This document shows positions 63,789-64,000 of a stretch of DNA of 64,000 bases, piece by piece. The notes under the pieces were generated by a model. That model worked only from the letters and a program-made list of their open reading frames with translations. It ran no database searches and was not told where the DNA came from. Both the position numbers and the translations under genes were made by a program. The DNA is from Ostrinia nubilalis (taxonomy: Eukaryota; Arthropoda; Insecta; Lepidoptera; Crambidae): contig NC_087099.1 of assembly GCF_963855985.1 (NCBI RefSeq), positions 13,174,001-13,238,000 on the forward strand, written 5' to 3'. Within the stretch, counting starts at the first letter, position 1; the number at the start of each line of letters is the position of its first letter.

Positions 63789-64000
63789 AAATTCAGTTCA
63801 CGTTTATCAACACACCCAAAGGCGGCAAGCTGATCATGATCGACGGTTATACCTTTTCAAAAGTGACCAAAAGCAGAATCTACATTTGTTCAAATAAAAC
63901 ATCTTGCAGTTGCCAAGCCAAGATCAAGTTGGTGAATGGCGCCATCATCCCTTGTAATCTGAAGCACAATCATGCCCCACCAAAATACTTCAAAACTCAA
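63789..64000 (+). CDS. mod(mdg4): Variable exon V43 (FLYWCH, partial at window end)
   Basis: Acceptor TTTTTAAATTTCAG ends at 63788; AA then 70 codons open to the window edge; the stop lies outside. Finger: QFTFINTPKGGKLIMIDGYT at 2-21, SKVTKSRIYIC, CSCQAKIKLVNGAII, KHNHAPPKYF. The Trp before the first zinc Cys is Tyr here (YIC). It shows that the array goes on past 64 kb. Confidence 0.85.

Overview
The window is lepidopteran nuclear DNA: AT-rich, crowded with moth/butterfly repeat families (RTE 3' tails ending in ATG repeats, short Helitrons ending in CTAG, tRNA-derived SINEs, many palindromic MITEs). It has no complete stand-alone cellular gene. It holds a very large tandem array of small terminal exons, all on the + strand. 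Nearly every exon begins right after a pyrimidine-rich AG splice acceptor, encodes one FLYWCH-type zinc finger (GYRY ... KTRWxC ... C ... HNH) and ends in its own stop codon.

I count 43 intact-looking terminal exons, called V1-V43 here: 41 FLYWCH exons and two of other kinds. Ten more are broken or fragmentary (psi1-psi10). Every intact exon starts in the same phase, with two bases of a split codon before the first whole codon, so one common upstream donor could join to any of them. This is the layout of the variable 3' region of mod(mdg4), the insect BTB/chromatin gene whose common 5' exons are cis- or trans-spliced to alternative FLYWCH exons. The BTB exons are not in the window, so the locus name is a family-based inference.

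Layout. 0.5-8 kb: V1-V11 in two sequence groups, LCLNGYKYNKH...THFHPPVY (V2-V5, with V1 and V6 looser) and AVFTKSF...DGYRYGK (V7-V10), ending with V11, which has a long Gln/Arg-rich tail. 8-10.4 kb: intergenic repeats. 10.4-34 kb: V12-V25, the GNPILVxxGYRYRK...HNHPENDK group, plus eight of the ten broken copies. This part is the most unstable: a three-copy segmental duplication (19.7-27.2 kb), a 4.05-kb hAT transposon, LINE fragments, and a Russian-doll insertion that splits one exon. 36-43 kb: V26-V31, including the trio V27-V29 (LGDxxYxRH). 45.6-49.2 kb: a dead exon, then two phase-compatible exons that are not FLYWCH: V32, a cysteine-rich domain with piggyBac-transposase spacing, and V33, a highly basic exon. 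49.6-56.3 kb: V34-V37 around a 485-bp inverted repeat. 57.4-64 kb: V38-V43, a group without the KTRW signature (FKMINSSRGGF...EHNHPQPxYHVSKEG); V43 runs off the window.

How it works together (inference from the family): each exon would give one alternative C-terminus to a shared BTB protein, so the array is a cassette of interchangeable zinc-binding ends. Tandem duplication makes new exons; frameshifts, nonsense changes and transposons remove them. The exons lack their own start codons, so gene finders that demand ATG miss or misplace many of them.
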